Part shown: piece by piece, positions 44,136 to 52,725 of the stretch | How the letters are laid out: the number at the start of each line of letters is the position of its first letter | Numbering within the stretch: the stretch's first letter is position 1 | Source: Phycisphaerae bacterium | GTDB taxonomy: Bacteria; Planctomycetota; Phycisphaerae; UBA1845 | Direction of reading: 5' to 3' | Length of the DNA stretch: 64,000 bases | Assembly (NCBI GenBank): GCA_029260215.1 | Contig: JAJDDQ010000031.1 | Location: forward strand, 214,854-278,853 | The notes under the pieces: model-generated | Database searches by the model: none | What the model was told of the DNA's origin: nothing | The model's input: only the letters and a program-made list of their open reading frames with translations | Translations under genes and position numbers: made by a program

Positions 44136-45812
44136 ATGATCGCTGCCATCGATACCGAGCGTAAGATTCTCCTGAAGATGCTCGAACGCAGGGTCATGTC
44201 GCACGACGCTCTGCAGAACGTTCTGATGGAATCGGCTATGACCGGTCTGCCGCCGGTCGAGATGTTGCTGGCCAACGATTCGCTCAGCGACGCGGAAGTC
44301 GCACAGGCGTACGCGGAACTCCACGGGCTGCGTTATCTTGATCTGACGCGGCGACGCCCGTCGGTGCCGTGGGTTCTTGCGCTGCCGGAAAATGTTTCGC
44401 GCCGGAAGCAATGCCTGGTTTTCGGCGAGGTTTCGAATCAACTGGTCGTCGCGGCTGCGGACCCGGTGGACCCGAGCGTACGGGCTGCGTTGCTGGAACA
44501 CTTCGACAGGCCGACGCAGTTCGTGGTCAGCCCGCGTTTTCAGATTCTTGAATTACAGGATGAGGTTTACGGGGACGCTCGCGCCAAAGGGGCGCGTATG
44601 GTCGAGCTGTCTCCCACGGCGCGGCGGACCGCCCAAGTTTCCATCACCGGTTTGAACATGGTCGAGCAGCTGGACAGTATCATCGACGAAGCCGTCGATC
44701 GTCGGGCCAGCGACATTCACATCGAACCGGAGGCGGACCGCTTGCGTGTGCGTATGCGCATCGATGGGCGGATGATCGAAGCGCGGGCTTTCCCGCTGGA
44801 GGCGGCTCCGGGTATGACCTCGCGCGTCAAGGTGCTCACCAATCTCGACATCACCGAGAAGCGCAAGCCGCAGGACGGGCGTTTCACGCAGACGAGCTTT
44901 GAGCAGGAAATCGACGTGCGTGTCGCGATCATTCCGACGGTCAACGGCGAGCGTGTCACGATGCGTCTGCTGAACATGGACCGTTCGCAGGTCAGCCTCG
45001 AACGACTTGGCATGGGTTTGGAAACGCGACAGGCGTTTGAGCGACTGATTCGCCAACCGCACGGCATTATTCTGATCACAGGTCCGACGGGGAGCGGCAA
45101 GAGTACGACGATGTACGCGGCGTTGCAGCAGATCAACGCGATCGATCGCCACATCATTACCATTGAAGACCCGGTTGAATACCACATGCCCGGTATCAAT
45201 CAGGTGCAAGTCGATGCGGAATATGGGGTGACTTTCGCGGCGGCTTTGCGCAGCATCCTGCGACACGACCCCGACGTTATTATGGTTGGTGAGATTCGCG
45301 ACGAACCGACGGCTCACTTAGCTTTGGAAGCGTCGCTGACGGGTCATCTGGTCTTCGCCACACTGCACACCAACACTGCCGTCGGCTCGCTGACGCGATT
45401 GCTGGACATGGGCTGTGAACCGTATCTTGTATCCAGCGCCCTCATCGGTGCGATGGCTCAGAGGCTGGTGCGAAAAATCTGCACGAACTGCAAGACCGCG
45501 TTCGAAGCCAACGCTACGGAGCGCAAGCTCCTCGGCGTGCCCGAGGAACGTGATGCCGTCGAAATCTATCGCGGCGCGGGTTGCTCGCGGTGCGCCCGCG
45601 CGGGCTATTACGATCGGGTGGGGCTGTACGAATTCGTGCCGTTCGATGAGGGTCTGTCCGAGCTGGTTATGGAGAAAGCCTCCACCGAGCGACTTCAGCA
45701 GCACGCGATCACGCACGGTGCGACCACGCTGCGGCAGGACGCCATGCAGAAAGTTCTTCAGGGTTTGACCACGCTCGAGGAAGCGATGCGTGTGACGGTT
45801 TCGGAGACGTAA
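44136..45812 (+). CDS. GspE/PilB-type secretion or pilus ATPase
   Basis: 558 residues from ATG 44136. N-terminal GspE domain (about 1-150; DALQNVLMESAMTGLPPVEM, LHGLRYLDL), then the hexameric ATPase: RASDIHIEPE, Walker A GPTGSGKSTT, Asp box IEDPVEYHMPGINQVQVD, Walker B PDVIMVGEIRD, His box TGHLVFATLHTN, and the zinc-binding tetracysteine CTNCKTAF...GCSRCARAGY. Drives assembly of a type IV pilus or type II secretion pseudopilus at the inner membrane; which one cannot be told without the neighbours, as no inner membrane platform gene is in the window. It could serve the prepilin-like protein at 25 kb. Confidence 0.93.
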   Translation: MIAAIDTERKILLKMLERRVMSHDALQNVLMESAMTGLPPVEMLLANDSLSDAEVAQAYAELHGLRYLDLTRRRPSVPWVLALPENVSRRKQCLVFGEVSNQLVVAAADPVDPSVRAALLEHFDRPTQFVVSPRFQILELQDEVYGDARAKGARMVELSPTARRTAQVSITGLNMVEQLDSIIDEAVDRRASDIHIEPEADRLRVRMRIDGRMIEARAFPLEAAPGMTSRVKVLTNLDITEKRKPQDGRFTQTSFEQEIDVRVAIIPTVNGERVTMRLLNMDRSQVSLERLGMGLETRQAFERLIRQPHGIILITGPTGSGKSTTMYAALQQINAIDRHIITIEDPVEYHMPGINQVQVDAEYGVTFAAALRSILRHDPDVIMVGEIRDEPTAHLALEASLTGHLVFATLHTNTAVGSLTRLLDMGCEPYLVSSALIGAMAQRLVRKICTNCKTAFEANATERKLLGVPEERDAVEIYRGAGCSRCARAGYYDRVGLYEFVPFDEGLSELVMEKASTERLQQHAITHGATTLRQDAMQKVLQGLTTLEEAMRVTVSET

Positions 45813-45858
45813 GGGGGGCAGGACATCGGGCGACTTTTGTTGAAACTGCGGCAGAGGT

Positions 45859-48800
45859 TCACTCGCTGCGCAAGGCGTGAACCAGTGGAACGCGAAGCGC
45901 TCGACTGACAGCGAACGAACCTGCGGTGAATCCGGCGGCGAGCACGGCTGCCAAGGTGTAGAACATCGGTATCCAGTCTACCGCGCGATTGGGTGCCACG
46001 GCGAAGGGGATGACCGCGACAGCCGCTGCCAGCGTGCCGCAAAGCAGCCCGGCGATGAGGAGGGCTGCGTTCTCGGCGAGTACCATGATCGACAGGGTCT
46101 TTCGGGAAAATCCGAGGGCGCGCATGAGGGCCAACTCGCGACGTCGCTCCCAGACATTCCGCAAGAGCACGGCTGACAGCCCGACGACACCGAGAACAAG
46201 CCCCAATCCACCCAGCGTCTGAAAAGTCGAGATGTAGGTGTTCTGGACCGCGAGATATCGCTCCAGCCTGCGCTCGACGGGTTCGACATCCAGCGAGTAG
46301 TCAGCCAGGTCTTTTTCCAAAGCTATTGCCAACGCACTGACGTTCGACTTCGGTGCTTCGATCAGGAACAGGCTGAACCCGTCGATTGTGGGGAACATGC
46401 GTGCGAAATTCTCTTCTGAAACGACAAGCTCATCCTGCAAGGCGCTGCCTGAGAGAAGAGCCACGAACCGCAAGCGGACGGGTCGGCCTCGCTCGTCGGT
46501 GATTTTCAAATCCTTGCCCAAACCCGAATGAAGCTGCCACATGACGGCGGCTTCGTCGCCGATGACGGGGATGACGCCGTCGGGGAGATCGAGGTTGAGC
46601 AATTCCCACGGGTTCGTGCGATCCTCGACGATGGACGAAAATCGGAAGCCGCCGCGGGCGATCATGCTTTGTGTGGCACCGATGATCTTGGGGTCGGTCG
46701 GTACGTAGAGATTCGCGCATCCGGTGTCGTCGCCCGGTTTCAAACGAAAGGCCTGCACTTTCATGGTGTTGTAGGCGTTTTCGTTTGCGGAGAGATTCAG
46801 CGCGTCTCGGCCTTGGGGTGTGTTGAGATCGTAGGCGATCGGAACGGTCGATTCCGCAAGAAGGGCGAAGCCACCGGTGGGCGTTTCGCGATCGAGTGTG
46901 TCTGCGGTGCCAGCGTCCTGACGGAAAACGTGCAACGATGCGACGATGAAGAAGGCCGACGCGATCAGGGAGATGGTCATCATGCTTCGTCCGCGATGAC
47001 GACGCAGGTTGTGCAACCCGAGCATAATGGCGGCGGGTGTTCCCTTGGTGTGGATGGCGCGGTGGAACAGCCGGGGGAAGCCTTCGCGCGTGAATCCGAG
47101 TACGGCGACCAGTGCGCAAACACCCGCGCCGAAAAACGCCAGCGATGCGGACATCGGATCGGAGCCGGTGGGCATGAACGGCAGGACAACAGCGGCGGCT
47201 GCGAATGCGATCCAGATGAACAGCCCCCACGGTCGCCGGGCGGCGTGTGCGTTTTGCGTCGCGTCGAGAACCTGGCCGGCGAGAAGCGACCGGGGCGATT
47301 GCCGGGTCAGCCCGCGTACCGACCATGCCACCGCGATACCGGCGACCGCGATGCCGGAGAGCAGGCCGACAGCGAGACTTGTGGGGGTGACGTGGGCTTT
47401 GAGAAACGGCGCGTTGACCGCATCCGACCACCATGATGTCAGGCCGGCGATCATGAGTTGTGCGTAGGCGACGGCGGCGGCCAGCCCTGCGAGGGCGCCC
47501 GCGCATGCGACGACGGTGCCGTCGACAATCAGCAGGCGCGTCACGCGTTTCGGTTCAAATCCGATGGCGAGCATCAATCCGATTTCGCCTGCCCGTCGCT
47601 CGGCACCGAGACGAAAGAGGAGTGCGACCAGCATGGCTGACGATGCGATAAGGAACAGGCTGAAGCCGATGAACAGGCCCGCGAAATCCGTGCTGCCCTT
47701 GCCGGCGGTCAGCGCCTGCTCGCGAAGCGGTTGCACAGACAGGCCTACGGCGGCAGGTTCGAGTTGCGTTTGAATGCGGTCGGCCCAGGCGGTCGCGAGT
47801 TCTTCCAATGTTTGCGAAGTGTCGGACGGGCGGATCCGAATCGAGGTGAGGCGACCGAATCGTTCGGCATCGTCGGCCCAGAGGTCTTGTCCGGATTTCA
47901 GCGCGATGAAGGCTTTGGGGGCGGCGCGGTACTGCTTCCAATAGTCGTCGTCTTTGTCGCGAACTTTCTTGAGGTCGATGGGGAACGGCGGATCCCAATC
48001 CGCGATGCTGTCGGTGTCGGTGACGCCTTTGTATTGCGGAGTGAAACCGGGGTCCACACAGGCCGGTGTCATCGGCATAATGCTGGCGAGCGTGAATTCA
48101 GCCCGCCCCGTGTCGAGGCGACCCGCTTGGCCCATCGCGTAGTAGTCCAGACGAATGGTGTCGCCGAGACGCGCGCTGAGATCGTCGGCGGCCCACTGGT
48201 GCAGGACAATTTCGCCGGGTTTGATCTGTGGAATCGACGCTCCGTCGCACGCTTGTGCATTGATGGCTGCCACGGTTGAGTAAGGTATTTCACTGCCGTC
48301 GTCGGCGATTCCGTTGGCGAGATAGGTCAGTATGCGTTCGACGGAGGCGTTCAGGTCGCTACCGGCGTTTGCGGCTGCACGCTCGACGGCGGGTTCGATC
48401 AGAAATCGCTCGCTTTCGAGGGCGACGTAGCCTCGGGATTGGTCGATGCGGATGGACAGGCCTACATCATCGAGTCGCCATTGGTCTTTCAGGGTGCGGC
48501 GAATCGAATCGGTCTCAGCATCTTTCGCGAAGATGAGGACGGTGTTCACGCGGGCGGATTGGTCGAGACGACGCTGAATGTCTTTGAGCGGGATGAATAC
48601 GTTCCGCGGGACGTCGTGTTTGGGGGTCAACTCGAGGCCGCCGATTCCGTGGCTGGGGATGATCCCGCGTACCGTTTTGCGCATCGAAGCCGTCGTGTCG
48701 TCGCGCCGGCCTAGAATCGTTTCGGTGGAGACCCTGCCTGACTTGCCGACGCGAATGAGTACGTCGTCGCCGACGGTTGCGTTCAAATCGCGAGCCAGCG

Positions 48801-49182
48801 CTTCGTTGAGCACGATTCCATCGTCGAAATCAAGGTTGAAAGAATCGTCGAGGCCAAAGACGTTGACGCGATTGGTGCGGGCTGCGGTGTGCGCGTGTTC
48901 AGCCGTCCCGGTGAGGACGAACAAGGGGCGGGCGTCGACCTCTGATCCCGCGCCAGCCAATCTTCCCACCAAAGATTCGTCGAAAAATCCGCCGGAACGG
49001 ATCGCGCAGTCCGCGCCGGCCAATCGTTCGAGGGCATTGGCTTGCAAGCTGATGCGCACGGAATCGCCGACGATGAGCGCTCCGGTGAGGGCGGTTGTGG
49101 CTGCCAGCACGCCAAGCCCGACCGCGAGATTCGTTCGCCGATGATAAGTGAACGAACGGACATGAAGGGTTCTAAGTCGCAC
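45859..49182 (-). CDS. FtsX/MacB-like ABC transporter permease
   Basis: 1107 residues. One N-terminal membrane helix (about 20-40), a large periplasmic domain (about 45-510), then groups of membrane helices: about 510-535, 555-580, 605-625, 660-710, 745-765 and the terminal FtsX domain with three helices (LGGLGLVLGVVGLSAVLLRNVWERRRELALMRALGF is a typical FtsX stretch). The double-FtsX layout matches MacB/LolC-type exporters that move lipoproteins or other molecules mechanically rather than through a pore. GTG start. The ATPase gene lies just upstream on the same strand (177 bases), and the gap holds GCACCGGT-type repeats. Confidence 0.88.
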   Translation of the reverse strand: MRLRTLHVRSFTYHRRTNLAVGLGVLAATTALTGALIVGDSVRISLQANALERLAGADCAIRSGGFFDESLVGRLAGAGSEVDARPLFVLTGTAEHAHTAARTNRVNVFGLDDSFNLDFDDGIVLNEALARDLNATVGDDVLIRVGKSGRVSTETILGRRDDTTASMRKTVRGIIPSHGIGGLELTPKHDVPRNVFIPLKDIQRRLDQSARVNTVLIFAKDAETDSIRRTLKDQWRLDDVGLSIRIDQSRGYVALESERFLIEPAVERAAANAGSDLNASVERILTYLANGIADDGSEIPYSTVAAINAQACDGASIPQIKPGEIVLHQWAADDLSARLGDTIRLDYYAMGQAGRLDTGRAEFTLASIMPMTPACVDPGFTPQYKGVTDTDSIADWDPPFPIDLKKVRDKDDDYWKQYRAAPKAFIALKSGQDLWADDAERFGRLTSIRIRPSDTSQTLEELATAWADRIQTQLEPAAVGLSVQPLREQALTAGKGSTDFAGLFIGFSLFLIASSAMLVALLFRLGAERRAGEIGLMLAIGFEPKRVTRLLIVDGTVVACAGALAGLAAAVAYAQLMIAGLTSWWSDAVNAPFLKAHVTPTSLAVGLLSGIAVAGIAVAWSVRGLTRQSPRSLLAGQVLDATQNAHAARRPWGLFIWIAFAAAAVVLPFMPTGSDPMSASLAFFGAGVCALVAVLGFTREGFPRLFHRAIHTKGTPAAIMLGLHNLRRHRGRSMMTISLIASAFFIVASLHVFRQDAGTADTLDRETPTGGFALLAESTVPIAYDLNTPQGRDALNLSANENAYNTMKVQAFRLKPGDDTGCANLYVPTDPKIIGATQSMIARGGFRFSSIVEDRTNPWELLNLDLPDGVIPVIGDEAAVMWQLHSGLGKDLKITDERGRPVRLRFVALLSGSALQDELVVSEENFARMFPTIDGFSLFLIEAPKSNVSALAIALEKDLADYSLDVEPVERRLERYLAVQNTYISTFQTLGGLGLVLGVVGLSAVLLRNVWERRRELALMRALGFSRKTLSIMVLAENAALLIAGLLCGTLAAAVAVIPFAVAPNRAVDWIPMFYTLAAVLAAGFTAGSFAVSRALRVPLVHALRSE

Positions 49183-49359
49183 GTTGTTAATGCTCGCTTA
49201 GCGGGCTGAAGTAAAAGCGTGGTACGGGTTTTCAACCCGTGTATTCACCAGCTCCAAAGCCAGTGCCACTTGGAACGCCATTCATTTGCACCGGTTGAAA
49301 ACCGGTGCCACACTAATCGATACCACACTAATCGGTGCCACACGGAAAGCCTGTGTTCT
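49183..49359. repeat. Palindromic repeats between ABC ATPase and permease genes
   Basis: ACGGGTT-TTC-AACCCGT (49224-49240) and GCACCGGTT-GAA-AACCGGTGC (49288-49308) hairpins plus two short copies of CACACTAATCG. They sit inside an otherwise cotranscribed gene pair, where they could lower permease expression. Confidence 0.6.
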
Positions 49360-50040
49360 TCAGCAAGCTTTCAGTCGGCCTTCAAGCAGTTCATACCGTT
49401 TGTCGAATCGTCGGGCGAACGGCTCGCTGTGCGTGACGAGAATCAGAACGACATTCTGCTCGCGATGGAGCGACTGCAGCATGTCCGCAACCCGATCCGC
49501 GGACACGCGATCGAGGTTTCCGGTCGGCTCGTCGGCCAACACGAGTTTCGGGCGATTCATGAGCGCCCGGGCGATGGCTGCCCGCTGACGCTCGCCGCCT
49601 GAAATTTCGGCGGGCAAATGTTCGAGGCGATCAGCCAATCCGACCTTTGCGAGAAGTTCGCGAGCGCGGGATTCGTCCACCTCGCCCGAAGACCCGACGA
49701 GCGCGGGCAGCATGGTGTTCTCCAGGACGGTCAAATGCGGCAGGAGGTGGTGATCCTGAAACACGAACCCGATGCTCCGATTGCGGAAAGCGGCTAACCC
49801 TTTTTCGTCGAGCGTGGTCGGATCGACGTTGTCCAGCGTGATGCGCCCGCCGGTCGGCTGTTCGAGCGAGCCGAGGATGTTGAGCAGCGTGCTCTTGCCG
49901 CACCCGCTGGGGCCCATGATGACGGCGGCTTGGCCACAATCGATCGATAAGTCTACGTCGCACAGGACTTGCAGCGTTCCGCCGGGCGAGTCGTAGGATT
50001 TTGAGATTTTTTCGACGGTGAGTGTCGGCAAGGTCAGCAC
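49360..50040 (-). CDS. LolD/MacB-type ABC transporter ATP-binding protein
   Basis: 226 residues. Walker A GPSGCGKSTLLNILG, Q-loop FVFQDHHLLPHL, signature ISGGERQRAAIARAL, Walker B LVLADEPTGNLD and switch THSEPF. The sequence is of the LolD/FtsE/MacB class that partners FtsX-type permeases. The GTG start overlaps the end of the glycosyltransferase gene by seven bases and follows GAGGAG, so translation is coupled. Partner: permease 45859-49182. Confidence 0.93.
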   Translation of the reverse strand: MLTLPTLTVEKISKSYDSPGGTLQVLCDVDLSIDCGQAAVIMGPSGCGKSTLLNILGSLEQPTGGRITLDNVDPTTLDEKGLAAFRNRSIGFVFQDHHLLPHLTVLENTMLPALVGSSGEVDESRARELLAKVGLADRLEHLPAEISGGERQRAAIARALMNRPKLVLADEPTGNLDRVSADRVADMLQSLHREQNVVLILVTHSEPFARRFDKRYELLEGRLKAC

Positions 50041-51326
50041 ACCTCCTCGATGATGGCCCAGACGCCGTCGGCCATGTGCTGGTCTGTGTGACGCTCGCGC
50101 ACCGCCCGCGTACCGGCTTGGCCCATCTTTGCACGCAACTGTTTGTTTTCGATGAGGCTGATGAGTGATTCCTCCAGGGCGCCTTCCACGGTTGGATCGT
50201 ACAGCAGGCCAGCCTGCGCGGGTTCGACAAGTTCGCGAAACGAACCGATATCCGGCTGAACGACCGGCACGCCGCAGGCCATCGCTTCGAGCACGTAGAA
50301 GCCTTTAGCCTCATGATAGACCGCCGGCACAGAAAGGACATGCAGCGATCGCAGGAAATCCATTTTTCCCTTGCGGTCCAACTCGCCGCAAAATTGTACG
50401 TGCTCACCGTGACCGGCTTGCGAGATCGACGCCTGTGCTTGTTCGTAATATGCGCGATCGGCAGGTTCGACGTAGCCCGCCACGCGCAGGCGGCAGTCAT
50501 GGCCTGCATCGCGCACGCGCGCGAATGCGTTGCACAGGATGGCCAACCCTTTCTCCGGACTCGCGCGTGCCAGGTAGCCGATGACGACCGGTCCATCGCC
50601 GGGTGATGCGATGTCGCAGTCGTCGATGCTGATGCCCATCGGCACGTGACGCACGCGCCCGGGGTCGAGCTTGAAACGCTCGATGCACAAACGGCTGAAG
50701 TACTGCGTGGGCGAGATGAACGCGTCGATGGCCGCTGCGTGTTCAGTGATCAGATCGTCCACGTTCGTGCGGTATGGATCGGGCAGAGCGTCGAGGAAAA
50801 TATCCTCGCCAGCCAGCGTGCAAAGGACAGGAACATTCAACGCATTCTTCAGGTCTCTCGCGACGCCGGCAAACATCAGGTTTGGCAATACGACGCAGTC
50901 CGGCTTCAATCCACGCAAGCCGACGATGAGTTTCTTGAGTTCTTTGCGTTGCAATCCGTCGCGGCCTTGCAGTACGGATACGGTGAGTGCGCCCAAATCC
51001 TTGGCGTCGGTCTTGGCGGCCAACTTGCCGACACCGCGAAGCAGTGACGGTGCGTCGAGCAGGCGATCGACAAACCACGGCGTGTGTCGAAACAACGCCA
51101 GTTTTTGTTGGAGGAACGCGTTGATGCCGCCGTAATAGACGCGCTGCATGCTGACGTCGCGCTCGTCGGTGCGCAGCGGCGTGTAGAGCGGCATGAGCAT
51201 GACGTCACGCCCTTGGGTGATAAGCGTAGCTGCCACCCGGTTGTCGCGCATGCAACTGCCGCAGTACATCCCGCCCGCACCGGCGGCGAGATAGGCGACA
51301 CGTAATGAGCGGGCGGGTGATGTCAT
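50034..51326 (-). CDS. GT4-type glycosyltransferase
   Basis: 430 residues from ATG 51326 (MTSPARSLRVAYLAAGAGGM); the track start at 51437 is unlikely. N-terminal Rossmann domain with GGMYCGSCMRDN, typical for one group of GT4 enzymes, and the C-terminal donor-binding domain with VVIGYLARASPEKGLAILCNAF and HEAKGFYVLEAMACGVPVVQPDIGSFRELV containing the E-x7-E motif. Transfers a sugar from a nucleotide donor to an unknown acceptor. It is the first gene of the glycosyltransferase-ATPase-permease operon, which might export a glycosylated envelope compound. Confidence 0.9.
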   Translation of the reverse strand: MTSPARSLRVAYLAAGAGGMYCGSCMRDNRVAATLITQGRDVMLMPLYTPLRTDERDVSMQRVYYGGINAFLQQKLALFRHTPWFVDRLLDAPSLLRGVGKLAAKTDAKDLGALTVSVLQGRDGLQRKELKKLIVGLRGLKPDCVVLPNLMFAGVARDLKNALNVPVLCTLAGEDIFLDALPDPYRTNVDDLITEHAAAIDAFISPTQYFSRLCIERFKLDPGRVRHVPMGISIDDCDIASPGDGPVVIGYLARASPEKGLAILCNAFARVRDAGHDCRLRVAGYVEPADRAYYEQAQASISQAGHGEHVQFCGELDRKGKMDFLRSLHVLSVPAVYHEAKGFYVLEAMACGVPVVQPDIGSFRELVEPAQAGLLYDPTVEGALEESLISLIENKQLRAKMGQAGTRAVRERHTDQHMADGVWAIIEEVC

Positions 51327-51424
51327 GACCGGGTTCGATTCTTCACAAACAAGGCTAGATACCAATTGACGAGCCGCTGGCTTCATCCGGCGCGGACGTT
51401 TGTGATCGGAAACCCTCGTACGAT

Positions 51425-51460
51425 CAAAAAAACACACGGCCCGAAAAAGCGTTCGGGCCG
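51425..51460 (-). terminator. Rho-independent terminator (minus strand)
   Basis: Perfect 9-base stem CGGCCCGAA/TTCGGGCCG (51437-51445, 51452-51460) with loop AAAGCG; on the minus strand the hairpin is followed by GTGTGTTTTTTT. It terminates transcription of the dockerin protein gene 51660-52463. A MITE-like element lies between that gene and the terminator. Confidence 0.8.
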
Positions 51461-51481
51461 CGTCGTTCCGGCGATGCCGGC

Positions 51482-51626
51482 TTAGTGCTTTGTCGAGCGT
51501 GAAATGATGGTTGGGTGCCCCACCTCTTCAGAGGTGGGGAAGTCGAAAGGCCCCTGGATTCGACTCCCCCCTCGGCTAAAGCCGTGGGGCACCCAATCCG
51601 TCAATTGAGTCGCGACAATGCGCTGG
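51482..51626. mobile_element. MITE-like element, copy 3 (best preserved)
   Basis: Left end TTAGTGCTTTGTCGAGCG, right end GTCGCGACAATGCGCTGG, imperfect inverses. Interior: GGTGCCCCACCTCTTCAGAGGTGGGG hairpin, then CCCCTCGGCTAAAGCCGTGGGG. Inserted in the 3' untranslated region of the dockerin protein gene, before its terminator. Confidence 0.7.
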
Positions 51627-51659
51627 CAATGTGCATCAGCCCGATGGGTTTGGCATCTG

Positions 51660-52463
51660 CTACTTCGCGTTCTGGTCTGCCCTGAAGGTGCGGAGGTCGT
51701 AACGATCAACATCGCCGTCGAGATCAAGGTCGGCCAACTCGCAAACAGGATGATCGTAATCAACGTTCACTCCACTGAAACAATCCCAGAGGAATGAAAA
51801 GTCGTCGCGATCGACGACGGCATCGGCGTTGAAATCTGACTGCTCGGGAATCTGGAACTCGGTATGAACCTCGCAGCGGTAGAAGAAGGGCAACTCGAAC
51901 GGCGGTTCACCGATAACGCCCTCGCCTTCCCAGATCATGTCGATCGTGCCGGACGTTTCGCTGCCGGGGTGGAATTGCATGGTCCCCGTCGAGTCGGAAG
52001 GAAGGACGAACGGTGATTCGATTCCGAACAGGCTCAGGTCGCCTTCAAAGTAGACGGCGTAGGTGTCACTCGTGGTGAACTCGCCGGTGCGTGTCTGCTC
52101 GTCGAAAGAGAATTGAGCACTCTCCGATTCGATAATCTCGATCTTGATAGCGCCGGTGTCGAAACCCGGTCCGCCTTGGCCGTCGGGAAGGTTGAGCGAA
52201 GCGACGTCCTGCTGGTAGTCGAGAAAACGGGCAGACCCCTTGCTCGCAACAAGATCGTAACGCATGACGATGTCGGTGCGTGCGATGTCTCCAATCGAAG
52301 CATTGCCCGGTGCTCCGAATTCGAGCGAGAAAAAGCTCGGCAAAGCTTTGTTCTCCTTCGCGACGGTGTAAGTCGGTGCCTCGGCCCGCAGACTGGTAGC
52401 CATCATCATGGTGCCCGCCAACGACAGCGAAGCGGAAACGATCAAGCGTCGATTCGTAAACAT
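51660..52463 (-). CDS. Secreted protein with dockerin-type C-terminus
   Basis: 267 residues from ATG 52463, preceded by AAAGGAGC. Signal peptide about 1-26 (SLAGTMMMATSLRAEA). Residues 30-200 are a beta-rich domain without a known name (LEFGAPGNASIGDIARTDIV, YAVYFEGDLSLFGIESPF). The final 60 residues are a dockerin-like EF-hand pair: DFNADAVVDRDDFSFLWDCF and DLDLDGDVDRYDLRTF. Likely a surface or extracellular protein. Third dockerin-tailed gene in this window without a cohesin partner. Confidence 0.75.
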   Translation of the reverse strand: MFTNRRLIVSASLSLAGTMMMATSLRAEAPTYTVAKENKALPSFFSLEFGAPGNASIGDIARTDIVMRYDLVASKGSARFLDYQQDVASLNLPDGQGGPGFDTGAIKIEIIESESAQFSFDEQTRTGEFTTSDTYAVYFEGDLSLFGIESPFVLPSDSTGTMQFHPGSETSGTIDMIWEGEGVIGEPPFELPFFYRCEVHTEFQIPEQSDFNADAVVDRDDFSFLWDCFSGVNVDYDHPVCELADLDLDGDVDRYDLRTFRADQNAK

Positions 52464-52725
52464 GAACCTTGCTCCTTTGTGATTTCGGTACAGGGCTAAA
52501 CCACGGTCAGCCCCAAGAATGATTGATACAAAGGCGGAGCGATTTTCGCCCGCACACACCCGAACACCAACATCGTACCGGTCGACACTCTGGATACAAG
52601 CGAATCCGGCGGTACGGTTACATCTAATTACCGCGACAAGACACCCGTCTTTGCGGTCATCCAGCCCCCGTGTTACATATTCTTACAGTCTGCGGCATCG
52701 CGAACGTGCTGCTTTGTGGGCTAAG

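Noticed and set aside
46430-47506. 358-residue minus-strand ORF
   Set aside because: Alternative frame of the FtsX-type permease; Arg/His-rich shadow.
51330-51400. tRNA-like GGTTCGATTC string
   Set aside because: No paired acceptor stem, anticodon arm or CCA end could be found around it.
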